From positions 1 to 64,000 of the forward strand of contig JAECUM010012908.1 of the NCBI GenBank assembly GCA_016617855.1: 64,000 bases of DNA, written 5' to 3'. The notes under the pieces are model-generated. The model made no database searches, was not told the DNA's origin, and saw only the letters and a list, made by a program, of their open reading frames with translations. This DNA comes from Megalonaias nervosa. Lineage: Eukaryota > Mollusca > Bivalvia > Unionida > Unionidae. This document shows positions 24,101-39,494 of the stretch, in pieces. Made by a program: the position numbers and the translations under genes. The first letter of the stretch is position 1. The number at the start of each line of letters is the position of its first letter.

Positions 24101-27100
24101 TGGCAAATGACCTTGTTGAGTACATGTCTTAATAGAGCTGATTTGATTTTTACATGATTAGGTGTGTGCCCTATAAATATGCTCTATATCAGTTTGTTAT
24201 TCATGTTGTCTTTAGAGACTATGAAAACACATTTTTATATCGAAAACAGGAATCCAGGAAAATCAGAATAAATTACGCTTCAGGTGGATGTGCATGATTA
24301 TGAACAATGCAACTTTCAGTATACAATGTGAATTCATGAAGGAATATGTGGGTTTTAATTCTTGTGGCTTTGGAAAAAATTCATTGATACTTTAGTTTGT
24401 GGCTATACTTCTGATGAAAAAAAATGCCACATAATGTCCACATACAGCACGGTTGATGCATTTTAATCAAAACAGAATAAACTAAGATCTGCTATTATAT
24501 AATGTCCACAAAGAGCATGGTCCAGTCAAAACAGCACAGACTAAGATCTAAATCATATAATGTCCATAAAGAGCATGGTCCAGTCAAAACAGCACAGACT
24601 AAGATCTAAATCATATAATGTCCATAAAGAGCATGGTCAGGTCAAAACAGCACAGACTAAGATCTAAATCATATAATGTCCACAAAGAGCATGGTCCAGT
24701 CAAAACAGCACAGACTAGGATCTAAATCATATAATGTCCACAAAGAGCATGCTCCAGTCAAAACAGCACAGACTAAGATCTAAATCATATAATGTCCACA
24801 AAGAGTATGGTCCAGTCAAAACAGCTCAGACTAAGATCTAAATCATATAATGTCCACAAAGAGCATGGTCCAGTCAAAACAGCACAGACTAAGATCTAAA
24901 TCATATAATGTCCACAAAGAGCATGGTCCAGTCAAAACAGCACAGACTAAGATCTAAATCATATAATGTCCACAAAGAGCATGCTCCAGTCAAAACAGCA
25001 CAGACTAAGATCTAAATCATATAATGTCCACAAAGAGCATGGTCCAGTCAAAGCAGCACAGACTAAGATCTAAATCATATAATGTCCATAAAGAGCATGG
25101 TCCAGTCAAAACAGCACAGACTAAGATCTAAATCATATAATGTCCACAAAGCACATGGTCCAGTCAAAACAGCTCAGACTAAGATCTAAATCATATAATG
25201 TCCATAAAGAGCATGGTCCAGTCAAAACAGCACAGACTAAGATCTAAATCATATAATGTCCACAAAGAGCATGGTCCAGTCAAAACAGCACAGACTAAGA
25301 TCTAAATCATATAATGTCCACAAAGCACATGGTCCAGTCAAAACAGCACAGACTAAGATCTAAATCATATAATGTCCATAAAGAGCATGGTCCAGTCAAA
25401 ACAGCACAGACTAAGATCTAAATCATATAATGTCCACAAAGAGCATGGTCCAGTCAAAACAGCACAGACTAAGATCTAAATCATATAATGTCCATAAAGA
25501 GCATGGTCCAGTCAAAACAGCACAGACTAAGATCTAAATCATATAATGTCCACAAAGAGCATGGTCCAGTCAAAACAGCACAGACTAAGATCTACAATCA
25601 TATAATGTCCACAAAGTGCATTGTCCAGTCAAAACAGGATAGACTAAGATCTACAATCATATAATGTCCACAAAGTGCATGGTCCAGTCAAAACAGGATA
25701 GACTAAGATCTACAATCATATAATGTCCACAAAGAGCATGGTCCAATCAAAACAGCAAAGACTAAGACATACTACCATGTAATGACCAGACTGAACATGG
25801 TCCAATCAAAACAGCATAGACTAAGACATACTACCATGTAATGACCAGACTGAACATGGTCTATGCAGTTCAAGTGAAACGGCAGGTGATCTTTTATTTA
25901 GGTCATGCAGTATGGGCATGAACAACTAATAATCTGTTTATAAAACCACATGAGTAAAGACAATTTATTTGGGTCAATTTTAATATCTCATCTCCAACTC
26001 AAAGCACTGATATCTGAACCCACAGCATAAAAGGAAAAAAACTTTAAACTACTTACGGCCCTTCTCTACATCATCAACAACCAACACCTTGTCATACTGT
26101 CCTAGCTGTGACTTTGACAGCTCCAAAAGTGATGACATAAATTCCTTAGCTTGCTCTACTGCTGTGTCCTGGAAAGACAATGTCAAAGTTTTACAAAATT
26201 TTTGTTTGTCTTACACTCATTGTTTAGCAACATCTATAAATTATTTTCAAAAATACTTTCAACTGCAAAATTTTTCATGTGAGTTATAGGGACTATCTAA
26301 AATGTGAATAACATCATTCAAGCTTTAATTTTCCATCATTTCAGCCCATGTTGGTTATTCCATGGTGTGTCACTGGACAAAGGACTTTTCAACAGCCCTG
26401 GTAACAACCTTATTTATAAAACATACAAAATTTCGTTTCCTTGTCAAGAAACCAAAAAGTGCAAAAATTTATTTCTTTGAGCATAAAATAACCATACAAT
26501 ATGGTTCTCCCTCATTATAAGGTGGTAGTTCAAAGTCACAGCTGCCAAACCGCATTACCATATATACTTGCTTGTAAGTCGAGTCCTACTTTGAACAACA
26601 GAGACTCTGATCTGCCAGCACATTTTGTGCTGGCAGATTATAGACTATGTTCTTTGTTCTACTGATTACTCCTAACTAACTGCACAGACCCAGATCTGCC
26701 AGTACATTATGCAATGACAGATCTGAGTCTATGCATTCTGCAGTTAGACTCAACTTTTAAGTGAATATATACACCATGTACCACTATATAGCATGAGAAT
26801 GATCAAAACTTCAATGAATGAGTATATTTGGTGGGTAGTAGGGAGGGGATAAAATATATGCAGATAAAATATATGCCAGTCAAAGATGGAGTCATAATAT
26901 TATTTTATGAAACTTATTTGTCACTTCATAGTATTTGTGCATTGCAGTCTTGTCAAATAAAAATTAACATATTTTGAAAGGAAATTAAGATGTAAAGTTA
27001 CAATGCGTATGTTGTATTCTTTTTGTCCATATTGTCCTACTTTTGATAGATCAGATTACATAACATTAAAATAATGATAAAATGTCCATCTTTGATAAAT

Positions 27101-30100
27101 ATTGTTGTCAGTGCTCATTTCTAATCTATCACTGCATTGCCATCAAGCTTAAAGCGATTTAGATTTATAAAAATCTCAGTAAAGAAAAGTAAATTGTATT
27201 ATTAAATTCTGTTTCCAGTTCAGGTCAACACTTCCTCACGTTAAGAACCTGATCCTTCTTTGAATAAAGAACTCAGAATCAACAACTTACCACTTTTAAA
27301 AACAACTTGCAATGAAATAAATGAACATCTAACAATCCATAAAAGAAATATCAGTAAGATCAAATTACTTTTGTCAGTTAAAAATCATGTCTCCAGTTGA
27401 AAACACCAATTGCATAAAGATGATTAGAAACAACATGAAAAACATCACACAATGTGCAGGACAGATTTAACCATTTGTAAAGCACAAAATAAAAGAAATC
27501 GCAAACTCTATGCATATATCCAATCCATTTTAAATCAAATGACATTAAAAACAAGAGTTATTAAAAATGTACCAATCCAAAACTAAATAAGCACTGATTT
27601 GTCAGCATGTTGTGTATTCCTGATATAAATACCATAATTTACTCATAAATCCATACATGATTTCACTATTAGGAAATAAATGGAGTTCCTGATATCTGAC
27701 TTCACTCTTAAATTGAATTGATTTATAAAAAGTGTCATTAACTATATAGATGAACCTTATTAAAGGGCACATTATGCAAATAAGCATCTATCATTTGCCA
27801 TCAAGAAATGTCAGCTGATTAGATAATGCACTCCAGGTTGTATTGGGGCATTCAAGTTTATGTTTGCATGACAAATACAACAAATTTTATTTTATGGCAT
27901 CGTTTATTGGCACATGGATGGGAAATGATTATAAGGATTAGCAGTTGCATGTCTTTGATGTAAATGCATGATCAGTGAAGTGTGTCAACAGCTCAACTGA
28001 CTTATATGCTGAAGTGGTTATAGTACTAGAGTCAATTTCAGCTGTCCTGCATACTGTTACCAAAAATACAACAGCTGATACAGATAAATTACAATGGTGT
28101 CTAATCAGAGACATGTAATTTGGGTATACTACGTACTGCCTCTTAGGAAAACAATAGCTTGCATTGGCTAAAAATGTACACCAGGCTTCTCAAGTGCATA
28201 AGAGGTGCAATTTTGGATACAGTACATCAGTTGTAAATGTAAATCCAGATTTCTCAAGTATACATAAAGTGCAATTTCTGACACATTACCCAAGTCATCA
28301 ATGTACACCAGACTATAGAGGTCACAAAACTCAGCCAATTAGACGCAGATGCCCTCATTAATATGTGCAGATATGATTCATATTTATACTAACTTGATAT
28401 CTTTATGACATAAGTCTATTTACAAAGTTTGATCAAAATTGAATCATAAAAATGTTAGAGTGTTGACAAGTTCATCAATCAGATATGACATGAAGGTGGC
28501 TGTTAAAGGGAGGTTGCAATCTATGTTTAACAATCTGTTTCTGCTGGAGACTGCTATGGAACTGACTCTTGCAAGTGACACTCACTGATCTGGGGCTCTC
28601 CTGAATGCAGACACATCTAATGATGGTGCAATGACAATATGCATTACTTGCAGGAATATTGTACTACACTCTGAAAATTGATACACAGGATGCCCATGTA
28701 ATAACCATCTGCAAGATGTCTATATTTGGGGGTCCCTACTCTGGAGGCCTGGGAAGGGATCAAATGTCAAATATGCACAAACTGCAATTTTAACATTTCT
28801 TTGCCAGATTTTATACATGTAGTAATAGCATGAAGAAAAATATATATGTAATAAAGTCTGGGTTATGAACTGTGGGTAGAGAATGGAGTATGTAATGAAA
28901 GTTTTGTATAAAAAATCATGATCACTATTATTTCCTGCCCTACTATTGACGTAAGATCTGTACCTGTTGATTCTTGGCATGTTTCTCTACAACCCTTACA
29001 TACTCCTCATGTCGTTCTGTCTCCTGCTGACACAGTGCCTTCAGCTGCTCCACCTGGTGAGGATGGCCCAAAGTGGGCCGTAACTGTTGCTTGTGCTCAT
29101 CCTAAAATTATAATCATTGAAGCAAAGGTACAAAAAGTTTGTTATAAGTATAGCATTGTTTTGCAGGTACTGTGGGACTACTTTGAAATAATCATCAAGT
29201 AAGCATTAAAAGTTGGTTGCTATAAATAAAACTATAACAAAACAATGAAAAAACCCAGATTATGTTACAAAATCTTTCCCCAATCACTCTAAACCATTAT
29301 TATAATGGTTTATTTTAAACGAATGAATTCTACTGTTTGATAAACACTTATAAAGCTTACAAACTCAAGAAATTTATTATATGCAGATATTGTAAAAGAA
29401 TTTGGTAACAAATATTATTTTAATTGGGTACACTTTTGTTGCATTGACAACAAAACTGCCTGCATGAGTTTTTTGTTAGAGCAAGCTCTAAGTGTAAATG
29501 CAAACTCTGTAATCCTTTGTATTTACCTGTTTTTTCTCCAGCTCTATTTTAACAGTGGAAAACTCATACTGCAATTTTTGCAGAGCCTCCAAAGATATCT
29601 GAATGTGTTCCTTCAATAGATCATTAATAACAAGCCCTGGAACATGGGATATAGACTGCTCCAAGTGAATGAGCTGTTTGCGGAACTCTGCAACATAAAA
29701 AATTGAAGTAAAGTTACAAAGTATGCTGAAAGTGTTCAGTCAAAATGGTCAATGGATGGGGCATTTGATTACAACTGCTGAGCTCCCACTGACACAAAAT
29801 AGTGCACAAATTATACAAACTGACACAAATCAACTGGGATATGCCATGATTGTGTATTACTGACACAAATGACATAGGATATGCTCTCATTTGCATATTA
29901 TTGACAATGATGACATGGGATATGCTCTCATTTTCTGTATTTATTGACACAAAACTCAGACAAAGGTTTTCATAACATAAAGCCTCATACAAAAGAGGTT
30001 TAAATCCATGAAGTTTGTGAAAAGTTATTGAACAGAAAAGATATTTTGATGGCTGGGGCAGACAGACAGACTGTACATGGTTAGTGCTATTTGCCTCAAA

Positions 30101-33100
30101 AAATGTAAAGATCTACTTTTATACCTAATGCTTTTGTTATCATGCACAATTTTTTGTTTTTTCATTCAATAAACCAATTTTTGGAGTAAAAATATGTTTC
30201 TTGGATAATATTTTCCCAAACACTTTATGCAACAAAAACAGTTCTCCTAAGCTAGAAATGGTGTTTGCTGTGTCATTTGTCTTGTTTTAACAACAAAATA
30301 CTCATAAATTATCTGCTGCCAAGGTAGAAGTCAAACAAATGTTGTATCAACTTGGACAGAAAGGGATTGGCACTAAATCCCATCAATCATCGGTTACTAT
30401 TGGATATATACATGTCTTCAAAAGTTGCAACCGATGGGAGGGCTTGAGAGGGTGTGCCCATAATACAATCAGACAATTATTATTGAAAAAAAACATCATA
30501 AACTAAAAAATGGATTCCTCTTCAAATATGTTAATTGATCATAAAATGGAAGAATATGAAAGAGGCACAGGGAGTTACATCCTTTGGCTCCACTCTTCCT
30601 GATGTATGTGAAACAACTTTGAGTTTCATGTGAAATACAGGCAGGGGCTGGCACATGGACATTATTCAGAAAAAAAACAACTGTTGCATCTGCAAATCCA
30701 GCAGAAACAGGTAACCATGTAGTTATGAGGTCACTGAATGGCCTGGAAAAGCAGCCTCTTGTGCTGCTAGTAAAAGTCCCACTGGTTCAAACTGAATGCT
30801 TGGGGATGAAAAGGTCTCTGTTAATATTAGTCCCAACAGGTCAAACTGAGATCTTGGGGATGAAAAGGTCTCTGATCTGGTGATTGTTGTTTGGGACCTC
30901 ATTTCTATGACTTGAATAATGTCAGTTAGAGAACAGTTGTGGTCTAATGCCATGCTAATGGTGGCTACCCAGACCTTTGTGAGCCGATATGCATTAGAAA
31001 TTCATCTGGTCATGGGTAGTGCCTTTTTAGTTGAGCAGATAACCCTATGGTTCCAGGATGATAGTGCTTGAGTGGAAATATCATCCCTTTGTTCTTTGAG
31101 TGGCAAGGTCAAGTGAGATCTCTCTTTTCTGATTGGCTCAATCTGATTCAGGTACCACTTCAGATCAAAACATCCTAGTGCATACACCAATCAAGGGTAA
31201 CATTGTTGACAGACTGTACTGTAGTAATGTTGTTGTTGTTGTTGTTGTTGTTGTTGTGGGTATAAAACCATTCTTCAACACATGACAGGTTATACATTGT
31301 GGCCAGTTTAACTGGTGGAGAAACATCCCAGAAAACCCAGCAAGAACCACTGACCAACAAGAAGTTACTGGCAGGTTTTTCTCATATACCCACATTGGTC
31401 GAGCCCAAGATTCAAAACCAACATGGATAAAGGTGAGATGAAAGTGACTTAGTAAAGGTGAGTGCTTCAGACCACTCCACTACCCAGGGCCCCAGCTGTA
31501 ATGATAATAATAAAGGTCCTGTGCACATTTGTTATATATGCACTTATTAATGGTAATATACATGGTTTGGTGTTATATATGTGCTTATTTAGAGAGATAT
31601 ACTTGGCTTGGTGTTACATATGTGTTAATCAATAGCGATATACCCAGTAATTGGTTTGGTGTTATGCAAGTGCTATCAACAGTGATATAACTGGTTTGGT
31701 GTTATGTGTGTGCTTATTTAGAAAGATATACTTGGTTTGGTGTTAAAACTGTGCTTATCAAGTGATATACATGGTTTGGTGTTAAGAATGTGCTTATTTT
31801 TAGTGATATACTTTGGTACAGTGTATTATGTATGTGCTTATTAACATTGATATGCACGGTTTGGTATTATATCTGTGGTTATCAACAGTAGTATTTTTGG
31901 TGTGATGTTTTACAGCACAGAATAATTTTTATGGTTAGGTCAAACAGAGGCAAGTAATGTGCCTTTTCCAAAGAAAACATTACAGCAGCCCATACGAGCT
32001 GATCCAATAGTCAGAACTCAGAGCCTGCAACCTTCTTGCCATTAGTCGAATGTTTTAGCCACTGAGCCAGTGGAACTCAAGCATCACTATAAAACTGTTG
32101 TTATTTGTAATGTTCCAATCCTATGCTTATCAAACAGTTTTTTATGGCATGATAACAATGATGATTTATCAAAGAAAGGTAAAGCAGCATGAAGGAAAAG
32201 ACAGAAATAGAAGTTATTGCTAATATATCAACAGTCATGTTTATCACTTAATTATAAACAATAATCATCAGTGGTGTTAATCATGTAACTCAAAATTTTG
32301 TTTTCTCAAGTAAATTTATGTATGTACTCATATTTGCTACCAGAATACTGGAAGGAATATGTGTGCTTAATTTTGCTATCAGAACACTGGAAGGTGTATG
32401 TGTGCTTATTTGTGATACCAGATGTGCTTAATTTTTATACTGGAACCGTGGACAGCATGTGTGTGCTTATTTTCCAGAAAATGGGGTTTTTTTTTCAAAT
32501 ATGCTTTCATTATTCAGAGTTTAAAGACTGGTGCTTAACATCACCAAATCTATTTCTTCTTGAACTCTGTGAAAATTTTGTATTCTTTATAGTTTTATGA
32601 TTTATAATACCTTGAAGGCACTGATTATGGTATTCATCAGCCTGGGTGTAGTATGACTGGAGCTTTTGTGCCACAACATCAGCAAAATGCTCATAAGTCT
32701 CCTGTAGAGCTTGGGGGCGAGTTACAGCACGGTTACCCTTATGCACATAATATTTCTGAAAAAAAAAGAGGAAAAGTACCATAAATGATGTACTGCCTAA
32801 ATGATGTACTGACACATGAAACTATTTTTTGGAAACCATTTTCCTTCTTTCAGCCTTAGTAACCTTGACCTTTGATCTTAAAATCAAAAGATGCCTGTTT
32901 TGCTCAAATCCATGCTATCCACAAAGTTAGGTCATGTTTTTCTAACATAAGGCTTGAGTTATTATTATTTGGAAAGGCCTTCCTGCTTGGAGTCCCTAAA
33001 TTTAACTGAATTCTATTATCTAGAACATAAGTTAACATCTAGAACTGCAAAAGCAAAAATCTATTTTCTGTAACAGTGACCATGACCACTGATCTTAAAA

Positions 33101-36100
33101 TCAACAGGTTTCTTCCTTGGGCTATGGGAAACATGTACCAAGCTGAAATGAAATCTGCTGACTAAAGCTTATAATGGACACCCACCTGATCCCCTGACCA
33201 CCAGTACAATCAACAAATGAATACCCTAAAAGTTTTTGTTGGCACAGTACATATAGATAGAAAATTAAAGAAAAACAATTTTGTTTAAAATCTCTCCAAT
33301 AAATCATTGCAGTATACAAATTAATAAAATCCATTAAATACTAAGGAACTTAAATGCAGTTGAACCTCTCCAGTCCAATATTCACAAAATAAGATCATTC
33401 ATAAATGCTACCACATTTGACCAATCCCATTCATTGTTAAAAGTAGTGTTCTTGTCTTCTGCAATAGGACTAGCTCCCAATTTAGACAACTTCTCATTAC
33501 CATCAGTGGTGTCAATTATTTGGCTTTACTGTCTTTCAAATAATTAATGATAATTTTTCACTTTTGTATTTACAACCACCTGTGTCATTGGTCTTCATGA
33601 TACATTGAGAGACAAAACGTTGTTAGAATGTTTTTAGAAGCTGAAGATGGATATATGACTCCTTATTAACTCTATGAACTATATGACTCCTTATTAACTC
33701 TGTCAACTGTATGACTCCTTATTAATTCTGTTAACTATATGACCCCTTATTAACTCTGTCAATTATATGATTCCTTATTAACTCTGTCAACTATATGATT
33801 CCTTATTAATTCTGTCAACTATAAGACTCCTTATTAACTCTGTCAACTACATGATTCCTGATTAACTCCATCAACTATATGATTCCTTAGTAACTCTATT
33901 AACTATATGACTCCTTATTAGCTCTCTCAACTATATGACTCTTGATTAACTCTATCAACTATATGACTCTTGATTAACTCTATCAACTATATGACTCTTG
34001 ATTAACTCTATCAACTATTACTCCTTATTAACTCTATCAACAATATGACTCCTTCTCAGTGTTTGTGATTCACTTCTATCTTTCAGTATCAATGCAGACC
34101 AAAACTGCATTCCAAGACTGAATCATAACAAAGCATTACTGGTGTCTCAATTTATACTGCTGCTCAGTTAAAAAGGCCTAATGGTGTTTCAATTAATACC
34201 TCTGCTCAGTAAGCAAGGCCTACTCGTGTTTCATTTATACCTCTGCAGTTTTTAGCAACAGATCTAAGGTTTCCTTCAGCATCTTTCTTATTGTGGCCAA
34301 TAACTTTCCTTCTGCTTCTTCATTTTCATCGTAACTGTCTCCAAAAATCAGAACCCGTCTCTCATTCTTTGCAGGTCTGTTTGATCTTTTAGTCCTGAAA
34401 ATTAGGAATGTGTTACTGAAACAAAATATTCAGTTTAATGCCATTGTATTTTTCTTCCCATCATTTTCATTATTTTTATTATTCTAAACTGACACAGGTT
34501 AGATAGCAGTATTGGCTACAGCTTAGATGCATAAGTATTCTTTTCCATCATAATTATTATCATTATTTTTATTAGTGCTAAGTTCCAATTATGTATAAGA
34601 CCTATGATAAAATTATAAGTTATTTAGCTGTGAAATAACTTAACATTAAAGAAAATGTCAACAGATATTGTATAAACATCTTTCACTGTAATTCACAAGT
34701 AAAATCTAACACAGAGGAGAAATTTTTGAAACCTGTATTTATCACATAATGTTCATCATTATTAGCATCATGACATTATTTCATAAATCCTGTGTGCCAC
34801 ACTGTCACATAACACATAGCAATGTAACATGGTAATGTCAAAGAGTAATCTTCATGATATGATGTTCATCATTATTAGCATCATGACATCATGTCATAAA
34901 TTCTGTATGCCACAGTGATAAAACACTTAGCAATGTCACACAGTATTGTAAAAGAGTAATGCAAATGAAAACATATCTTTATTATATAATGTTCATCATT
35001 ATTAGCATCATGACATCATGCCATAAATTCTGTATATCGCATTGTGACATAACACCTAGCAATGCCATATAGCAGTGTCACAGAGTAGTGTGAATGAAAA
35101 TGTATTACATAATTTTCATCTATATTATCATGTCATAACTTTATTATGCCAAACTGTGATATTACAATTTGTAATGCCAAATAGTTATGTCAGAATAATG
35201 CTAAGTACTTAACATTACTGTATATGATAAATAAAATCTCAAACACATTTCATATAGAATTTATTAAACATGATTTATATTACTGACATACAATATGATA
35301 CTAACATGGCACACAGCTTATAGCAGATATTACTTTTAAACTTGCTTCATTAAAACAATTTAATTTCAAATTAATGATAAAACACTTAGCAATGTCACAC
35401 AGTATTGTAAAAGAGTAATGCAAATGAAAACATATCTTTATTATATAATGTTCATCATTATTAGCATCATGACATCATGCCATAAATTCTGTATATCGCA
35501 TTGTGACATAACACCTAGCAATGCCATATAGCAGTGTCACAGAGTAGTGTGAACTGATCTATATTATCATGTCATAACTTTATTATGCCAAACTGTGATA
35601 TTACAATTTGTAATGCCAAATAGTTATGTCAGAATAATGCTAAGTACTTAACATTACTGTATATGATAAATAAAATCTCAAACACATTTCATATAGAATT
35701 TATTAAACATTTTATATTACTGACATACAATATGATACTAACATGGCACACAGCTTATAGCAGAACTTTTAAACTTGCTTCATTAAAACAATTTAATTTC
35801 AAATTAATACTATCTCAGACAGATTTTTTCAATTTTGCACATGCAATATTGCATATTACACCATGGGTACCATTAGTATATCACAGTTCTACTAAGTTCT
35901 AACTGTTGCAATGAGTGAGATTGGATAAAATTGGAGTGAATACGTTATTTAACAATAACATCTATTTATAGTACATGAGCACATATATAGTGTATTTCTC
36001 AAATAATTCAAGTTTATCAATGTTAAAGCAAATCTGTAATAATCTTATCTCTATTCCATAATCTTAGATCAACCATTTAAGGTATGTTTTAATATTTCTA

Positions 36101-39100
36101 GAAGAAGATATTTTTCTAAATGGAGTTATTTTTAAACACAAAACATAAACTGTTACACAAACTGTGTCATCAGAATTTGCTTCTAACAAGTGTTAGATTT
36201 TCACACTATGTAATGGTTTCATTTTAATCTTGTATAACAATACCCAACACAATTAAAATTCTGTGAATATCTTAACAGAAAACATGGTCATCAAAACTTC
36301 ATAAGCACAGCATTTCATCTTTGAATCTTAAATTCTAAAGAACATAAAAAGGTTAGAACTTTCACAATGTTAAAACAATGCATAACTGTATGAACAGATT
36401 TGAGAATTTTAAAAATTTCAACACAAGCAAATTTCCTATCTCATAATAAAATGAAAAATAGCATATGAATGTTAAACTTGCTTCAAAAATTATGCTCAGG
36501 AGCTGAATAACAGCATGGGCTCAAAATGCATGATTGGAATGGAAAACATGCAAATATAAGAATTTGTTATCCAATGGCTTATGGTTAAAATCATAAAAAA
36601 TTAGAACACAAAACTTGTTATCTAAACACATATTAATTCTCCTGAAATAATTAAGGGAGAATCTACTTTGTCTGGACTCATTGTCTTTTCTACATACTTG
36701 AAATTGGGATACTTAATTTAGCATTATTAAAATAAATTATTATTACTAATTTTACTATTTAAAAGATCCAGTAAAAAGACATAAAACTAGTACACATGTC
36801 ACAGATTTATCTATCATATACTCACTTATAAGCCTGGTCCTACTGCAATCAACACAGATCCAGATTTACCATCACATTTGTAGATCAGGGTCTCTGCTGT
36901 TTGTTTTCTTGACTACTCCTAACAAACAGCATACAGCCAGATCAGCCAGTACATTATGTGATGACAGATCTGGGTCTATGCAGTTTGCAGCTGGATCTGA
37001 CACAATAGCAAGGATATACTACTGTATGTATGTAAAAATGTGAAACAGAATGCATTTCCCACCTATTATACAGATATATTATTTCCTGTAAAATATGTTG
37101 CTTATAAAATATCTCCTATAATAACCACAAAAAATAGGAATCTCACTGATTTAAAACAAATGCTGAAAGGCTGTGATATAACCAACCTCTTCTGTAGTAC
37201 ATTAAGCCCAGGGGCCATCCTAATAAAATTTTTAAAAATATGTGATATGTTTATTAACAGATGTTTATTAAAATATATCTTGATGGTACATTCTGCACAG
37301 CATCACAAATGATATAATTTATAGCATATATATGAGTCTGTAGCTTAGTGAATTTTTAGGTTAGCATCATTAAATTAAGTAACTAATTCATTTCATGCAC
37401 AAAGTATTTCAACACTGTTCAAACTGACATAGAACGTAACACATCTCATTAAATACATGCTAAAACAGGGTGGTCTGTTTACATCTAAATTTTTATGCTG
37501 ACCTGTGGATGAGTTTGTTAGGGAGTGATGAACTTTCCTATTCTGCTATATTTGCCCAAAATGTAGTTGCCTCTATTTTATTTCTTTGCAGTATCAAAAA
37601 TGGACTCTTCTAGAACTCAAGATGAACATGGCAGATTACATGTACACAGACTAGTCTTTTTCAGCATCTATCGAATGAACGGTGTTGTGATGTATATGAT
37701 TTGACTTGAGTTTAAATCAATCATGCATGAAACAAATCCCATAATTTTAGGCACATTTTGAGCTGCTGATGTGAAAATTCAGTAAGAAACAGATGTGGAT
37801 ATCATTTGCAATACTGAATAGTAGTAAGTAACTGCCAACATTTTACAGTGTGTGAGGCTTATCATCAAGTGTGGGCTTATCTTTGGAAACATATGGTATG
37901 GAAACATTTTCACATTATTAGGCCAAGTAAGGTAAGTCTTTTAGCATACACACTAGTCTGTGAGTCAATACACAATTGTCTGCCCATTACTCACCATTCT
38001 CCTTTAGAGGAAACTGATGCACTGGAATATTTTTGTTCATTTAGACAGAGTACAAAATAACTATAATGATTAACTAAAACAGAATAAAATTAAAGTAGTG
38101 CGACAGGCCAAAAGACAACTTATTTCTCATTTTTTAACACTAGTTACAAAAGAAAACAAAGTCACTAAATGCTTTTTACAACTGGTCACAGATTTGGAAT
38201 GTATCTGCAAGTATTTCTTGCATGTCAGTGAACAAATACTAATTATTTGCTATTCAATGGAGCACTATGATTAACTATAGTAATTACTAACTCTTCAATG
38301 GAGCACTATGATTAACTATAGTAATTACTAACTATTCGATAGGGCACTATGATTAACTATAGTAATTACTAACTCTTCAATGGAGCACTATGATTAACTA
38401 TAGTAATTACTAACTATTCAATAGGGCACTATGATTAACTATAGTAATTACTAACTCTTCAATGGGCACTATGATTATCTATAGTAATTACTAACTCTTC
38501 AATAGGACACTGATTAATTATAGTAATTACTAACAATTCATTAGGGCACTATAATTTACTATTTTTAGATTTGCTGAATATCCTATAATTCATGCTACTA
38601 ATAAAATAACCATCTCTCTATTAATCGCCACATCTGCATTCCTCAGCACTAAAATACCAATAATAATAATAATTGTTGTTGTTGTTGTTATAGGGTTTAA
38701 CGCCATTTTTCAGCACAAGATAGGCTATACATGGCGGCCAGTATTAATGGTGGAGGAAGAACCCTGGAAAACCCCGGGAAGAACCACCGACCCACGAGAA
38801 GCTACTGGCAGGCTTTCTCACGTACCCACGTTAGCCGAGCCTGGACTCGAACTCACGCAGACAGAGGTGAGATGGCAGTGATCCGTAACGATCAGCGCTT
38901 TTGACCACTCGGCCACTCGGGGCCCCAATAATAATAATAATAATAATTATCTGTATGCTATACAAATACCAATTATAATAACAACACTTATGCTGTACAA
39001 ATACCAAATATACTGGTATACAAATTAAATTTCTTTTGTTTGATGAGCAAGGCATGGTATATATAAAGGTATATTACATGAATTGATGTTTAAACTTTTC

Positions 39101-39454
39101 TTATGTTGATTGTGCTTACCATAATCCAGTGAAACTAAGAGGTTTCTGACAAGGTCAGATTCATTAAGCAGAGTGTACATGTCAACACAGTAGTTATATG
39201 ATATAACAAAACTATCAACGATACATGCTCTATTCCTTCAAAGTATCCATGGCAACCTCCCCAATACACAGTCCTGTCCATTCCAGATCTAGTAGTTGGG
39301 AGACTGACTCCATTCTCAGACTGGTGGATGTAGCCACCTGCATCTTCTATAGCAGGTGTTTACATGTAGATATATTTAAGTTCTGTCCAAACAATTTTAA
39401 ACTCATTTTTGTTTAGTTTCACTTTTTGCTTTGAATAAAAAAAAGAACCTAACT

Positions 39455-39494
<40 letters not shown>

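Noticed and set aside
24425..25865. Regular 58 bp repeats that could be mistaken for a CRISPR array
   Set aside because: The whole unit is repeated with no unique spacers, and the DNA is plainly eukaryotic intron. It is a minisatellite.
31165..31395. Poly-Thr/poly-Asn ORFs
   Set aside because: Produced by the trinucleotide tail of a SINE.
32298..32600. 100-codon ORF
   Set aside because: Mostly a short tandem repeat, and it overlaps a confirmed exon's flank on the other strand.
38860..38926. tRNA gene (A and B boxes present)
   Set aside because: Part of a SINE with a body and repeat tail; the cloverleaf is imperfect. The same applies to the heads near 32050 and 62050.
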